Assembly (NCBI RefSeq): GCF_034932145.1
Contig: NZ_JAYGHV010000196.1
Span: forward strand, 1 to 7,480
Length of the DNA: 7,480 nt
Origin: CCY15215 sp034932145
GTDB lineage: Bacteria > Cyanobacteriota > Cyanobacteriia > Cyanobacteriales > Spirulinaceae
Direction: 5' to 3'
Position 1 is the stretch's first letter, and each line of letters opens with the position of its first letter. A program made the translations under genes and the position numbers. Below are positions 5,144-7,480 of this stretch, piece after piece. Under the pieces are notes generated by a model, which made no database searches, was not told where the DNA came from, and saw only the letters and a list, made by a program, of their open reading frames with translations.

Positions 5144-6762
5144 ATCGGGAATATTGATAATTCCCAAGGTTTCTAAAATACCAAAAATGCGATCGGGAAT
5201 TGAGAAGACCGCAAGAGCGCCGGTTCCTGCATTAAAAAAGGTGGTGAGAGCATCTGAAACCCGCGTATTGCGATTTCGTCCTACTAAAATGATATCGTTT
5301 TCTTTGAGAATGGGGTTACTTTGTTCGTTAACGGTTGCTTGGGCAATATCTACGGCAACTTCCCGAGAAATAACTGTTCCATCGGGATTGAGGCGAATGA
5401 GACGCACATTTTCCCGAAAGGCGCGATCGCGGTTAAATCCCCCGGCGGTCATTAAGGCTTGGTTGAGGGTAGTATTGGGAGTAACTGCAACGATACCGGG
5501 GCTTTGTACTTCGCCAACCACGCTCACTTTGATAGAATCTGGGGCAAATCGAGCCGAGGCCAATTCGCTGAGTTCTGCGGCGGAATATTGATTGGCCTCC
5601 GGTACAACAATTGTATCTCCTTCTTGTAAGGGAGTATCTTGGGTAATATCTCCGGCTTGGAGAAATTCCCAAAGATTAATGGGGATAATTTGCTCGCCTC
5701 CGGCTTTTGTGGGGCGACGAATGGCAATATTGCGAATATCGGCGGTCATTTCAATGCCGCCGGCTTCTTGTAGGGCTTGGGTTAGGGTGGGAATGCCTCC
5801 AGTGAGTCCCGTTGCGCCTCCACTCGATAGGGCTGTGCCGATAATATTGTAGGAGCCTGGACGTTTTACCTCTCCCACTATCGATACCGTGCGTCCGGTT
5901 TCAATATCGGCGGCAAAGTCAAGGGTTGCCAGTTGTCGAAGGCTGCGAAGTTCAATATCGGGCTGTACGGGGACAAAAACGGTATCCCCATCTCGTAAGG
6001 TTAAATCGACGGTGCGATCGCCGGTCTGTAATAGGCTTTCTAAATCGATTTCAAAGACGCGATCGCTGTCTTGGCGAGGACGGCGGCGACGGAGTTGAAT
6101 GCGGCTGATATCGGCACTCAGGGTAATGCCTCCTGCGGCTTTTAAGGCGGCGGTTAGGGTGGGATGCTGTACCCCAGGATTGTCCCCGGCACCGCCGATT
6201 AGGTCTACGGTAAAAGAGCCTGGATTAGTGACTTCCCCTGCGACAAAAACATTGAGGGGACGAGAATTTCGCAGGCGAATGGTGATTAAAGGGCGTTTGA
6301 GGTAAGCAGAATATTTTTGCGAAATGGCGTTGGTGGCCTCTTCTAGGGTTAATCCTGCCACGGAAACTCCGCCAATTAAGGGGAGAAAAATAATGCCATC
6401 GATGGGAACCTGGTAAAGGCCGCTATATTGGGGGACTTCAAAAATATCAATGGTGAGGCGATCGCCTCCTCCGAGTAAATATTCGCTCTCTAAGTCGCGA
6501 TCGGGGAGGGTTGGGAGGGTTGGGGGGGATGGGGGGGTTGGGGGGGTTGGGGAGGATGGGGAGGTTGGGGGGTTGGGGAGGGGGAAGGGGGGAAGAGAAA
6601 ACAATTGGGGCAATTCTCTTCGGGTTGTGCTTCCCCAGTGCCTCGAGGTTGCTCTTCTAAAACAGGAATCTGCGCCCGAACTGGAGAAGCAAAACAAGTT
6701 GCTATCCCGCAAAATGTAGCGAAAAAGGTTAGGGAAAATGCTGGCAAAAATACTTGTTTCAT
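5141..6762 (-). CDS. wza: Wza-like polysaccharide export protein (SLBB), reading frame broken in a G-rich repeat
   Basis: From the ATG at 6762 the frame encodes a clear signal peptide (MKQVFLPAFSLTFF..., likely cut after VRA at residue 30) and a Pro-rich linker, but it would stop at 6490 after 90 residues. The export domains are in the -1 frame, open from 6784 to the stop at 5141. Joining the frames at 6567-6572 with one extra base gives 540 residues. In that numbering there is a Poly_export domain (about 93-165, starting SEYLLGGGDRLTIDIF), three SLBB domains each opening with a V-GEV--PG motif (about 172, 293 and 413) and a C-terminal hydrophobic, amphipathic helix. Wza-type proteins form the outer-membrane channel for exopolysaccharide. 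No lipobox is seen, as is common in cyanobacterial relatives. The gene follows the STAS gene by 59 bases and precedes wzc. The start has no clear ribosome binding site. Whether it is expressed depends on the frame break. Confidence 0.85.
6511..6574. repeat. 9-bp G-rich tandem repeat inside wza, with one 8-bp unit at the frame break
   Basis: On the plus strand G-rich blocks are separated by TT or AT dinucleotides at 6511, 6520, 6529, 6538, 6547, 6556, 6565 and 6573. The spacing is exactly 9 six times and then 8. The short unit is a run of six G (6567-6572), where most G-only units have seven (6522-6528, 6531-6537, 6540-6546). On the coding strand it encodes a Pro-Pro-Thr/Ser linker after the signal peptide. 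The one-base deficit is precisely what puts the signal peptide out of frame with the export domains. Confidence 0.95.
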
Positions 6763-6778
6763 TGCGATCGCAGCAAAT

Positions 6779-6795
6779 ATTCACTATTCACTATT
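6779..6795. repeat. 7-bp direct repeat before wza
   Basis: ATTCACT occurs twice in tandem (6779-6785, 6786-6792) and is followed by ATT, making about 2.4 copies in the STAS-wza gap. On the coding strand this reads AGTGAAT. Heptamer tandem repeats of this type are common in cyanobacterial intergenic DNA. It is too short to assign a role. Confidence 0.6.
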
Positions 6796-6821
6796 GTAGG
6801 TTAAAGCCCTCCTGCCCCATT

Positions 6822-7163
6822 CTAGCGTAAAAGTTCCAACCCGATCTCCTGGGTTTCGCAGGTGGTAAAAAAGTTGAGAAATCCAGTAACGGACATGGTT
6901 CGATAAATTTCCTGGGCCAAGCCGACGAGAACCAATTGACCATCTTTCGCACTGGCTTGTCGATACAGAGAAAGCAACATTCGCAGTCCCGCACTAGACA
7001 TATAAGGGACTTCGCTCATGTTAAGGAGAATTTTACTTTGGGGAAGAGCAAGGGGTAGCACTTGCTGCTGCACTTCGGGTGCGGTATTCGCATCGACTTC
7101 CCCAATCAGTTCGACAACGGTGATATCGCCGACGGTTTTTACGTTGATATTCATGATTTTCAT
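6822..7163 (-). CDS. STAS-domain anti-sigma-factor antagonist (SpoIIAA/RsbV type)
   Basis: The 113-residue protein is a single STAS domain. It opens with VKTVGDITVVELIGEVDANTA (8-28) and has the signature NMSEVPYMSSAGLRMLL (48-64), in which the serine pair of MSSAG contains the phosphorylation site expected in SpoIIAA relatives. Such cytoplasmic proteins work by partner switching: when unphosphorylated they bind a serine kinase/anti-sigma partner, and a PP2C phosphatase resets them. Neither partner is in the window. The start could be the ATG at 7163 or the second ATG at 7154 (MNINVKTVG); no ribosome binding site favours either. It lies 59 bases upstream of the wza start in the same direction, which suggests, without proving, that it belongs to the exopolysaccharide transcription unit or its control. 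Confidence 0.9.
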   Translation of the reverse strand: MKIMNINVKTVGDITVVELIGEVDANTAPEVQQQVLPLALPQSKILLNMSEVPYMSSAGLRMLLSLYRQASAKDGQLVLVGLAQEIYRTMSVTGFLNFFTTCETQEIGLELLR

Positions 7164-7480
7164 GGTCGATTACCGGGATGGATTGTAAGGAACGGAAGGT
7201 TGTGCTGTCTCAAAATATTGCACCCTTAAGATTTGACTACAGCCTTCAAGGTATGGTTTCCCTTCTCATCTTTGCATTCTATATTGATTTCATTGAACGC
7301 TCCCCAACCAAATCAAAGATTATGGTTGGGAATTCTTTCAGCTACGGAAATTCCGTAGCGTTCCCAGAACAACTGGCGTTCTCAGCGTGCAGTCGGAACT
7401 TTTGCCCACATACACTCTGGAAAAGTTTTTGTCGCCTATTAATACACAATACCAATATCTCGCGCCAATATTATAACTCG
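7164..7480. other. Non-coding right-hand region with hairpins
   Basis: No reliable gene is seen. The part next to the STAS gene (7164-7290) should hold its promoter, but no pair of boxes stands out; TAGAAT near 7277-7284 on the minus strand is a weak -10 candidate without a good -35. The part from 7290 onward carries two strong hairpins, described separately. A leftward frame is open from the window edge to a TGA at 7338-7340 (46 codons) but has no recognisable protein character. Confidence 0.5.
7292..7359 (-). mobile_element. Possible right end of a degraded IS200/IS605-type element
   Basis: Reading leftward, an inverted repeat GCTACGGAA-t-TTCCGTAGC (7341-7359) is followed by a second hairpin: CCCAACCA, a bulged T, AATC, loop TTT, GATT, TGGTTGGG (7303-7330). 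Then comes GAGCGTTCAAT. A subterminal hairpin followed within about ten bases by TCAA resembles the right ends of IS200/IS605 elements. One frame across it reads LKEFPTIIFDLVG, resembling the tail of some cyanobacterial TnpB proteins as I remember them, but stops (TAG at 7342-7344 and a TAA further upstream) interrupt that frame. The element body, if any, extends past the right edge. It could instead be an unrelated palindromic repeat or a terminator-like structure. Confidence 0.4.

Noticed and set aside
5154..6305. Several plus-strand open frames opposite wza
   Set aside because: They are antisense shadows of the GC-richer wza coding sequence, with basic, low-complexity translations and no ribosome binding sites.
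5141..6784. Full 547-residue open frame beginning with GTG at 6784 as the real wza product
   Set aside because: Its first 90 or so residues have no signal peptide and no family character, while the overlapping frame from ATG 6762 has a textbook signal peptide. The GTG also lies in a 7-bp repeat with no ribosome binding site. It is open by chance upstream of the frame break.
7338..7480. C-terminal end of a gene running in from the right (46 open codons, minus strand)
   Set aside because: The translation has no recognisable motif, and the competing frame with TnpB-like residues is interrupted by stops, so no CDS is claimed.

Overview
The window looks like a filamentous- or colonial-type cyanobacterial chromosome. 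It carries a photosystem I gene (psaK) and at least 14 copies of the HIP1 octamer GCGATCGC, which is typical of cyanobacteria and far above chance for 7.5 kb. It also holds short tandem and palindromic repeats of the kind scattered through cyanobacterial intergenic DNA.

Layout. The left edge (1-112, minus) is the first 37 codons of an IS200/IS605-type TnpB, with a near-consensus promoter and a strong ribosome binding site. Next to it is a highly structured palindromic element (208-263). Then come a membrane-anchored PstS/PBP-like binding protein (406-1332, minus), psaK (1584-1847, plus, TTG start) with its own terminator, and a lone MalG-type sugar ABC permease (1943-2776, plus). Converging on the permease is a leftward block: a STAS anti-sigma-factor antagonist (6822-7163), a Wza-like outer-membrane polysaccharide export protein (5141-6762) and a Wzc-like polysaccharide copolymerase/tyrosine kinase (2801-5074). 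The right edge (7290-7480) has no confident gene but holds strong hairpins resembling the right end of an IS200/IS605 element.

How the genes fit together. Wza and Wzc are the export channel and inner-membrane regulator of a Wzy-type exopolysaccharide pathway. The STAS protein just upstream suggests partner-switching control of that output. psaK, the binding protein and the permease appear to be independent transcription units.

Main point of interest. The Wza-like gene is split between two reading frames. The signal peptide is in one frame and the export domains are in another. The break falls in a G-rich 9-bp tandem repeat (6511-6574), where one unit is 8 bp instead of 9. Adding one G would restore both the 9-bp period and the open reading frame, giving 540 residues. 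This is what a slippage-driven ON/OFF switch for exopolysaccharide export would look like, but a homopolymer sequencing error, a programmed frameshift or a dead gene are also possible. In addition, the Wzc kinase domain has Asn where the Walker B Asp is expected, and a 12-bp tandem repeat separates wza from wzc.
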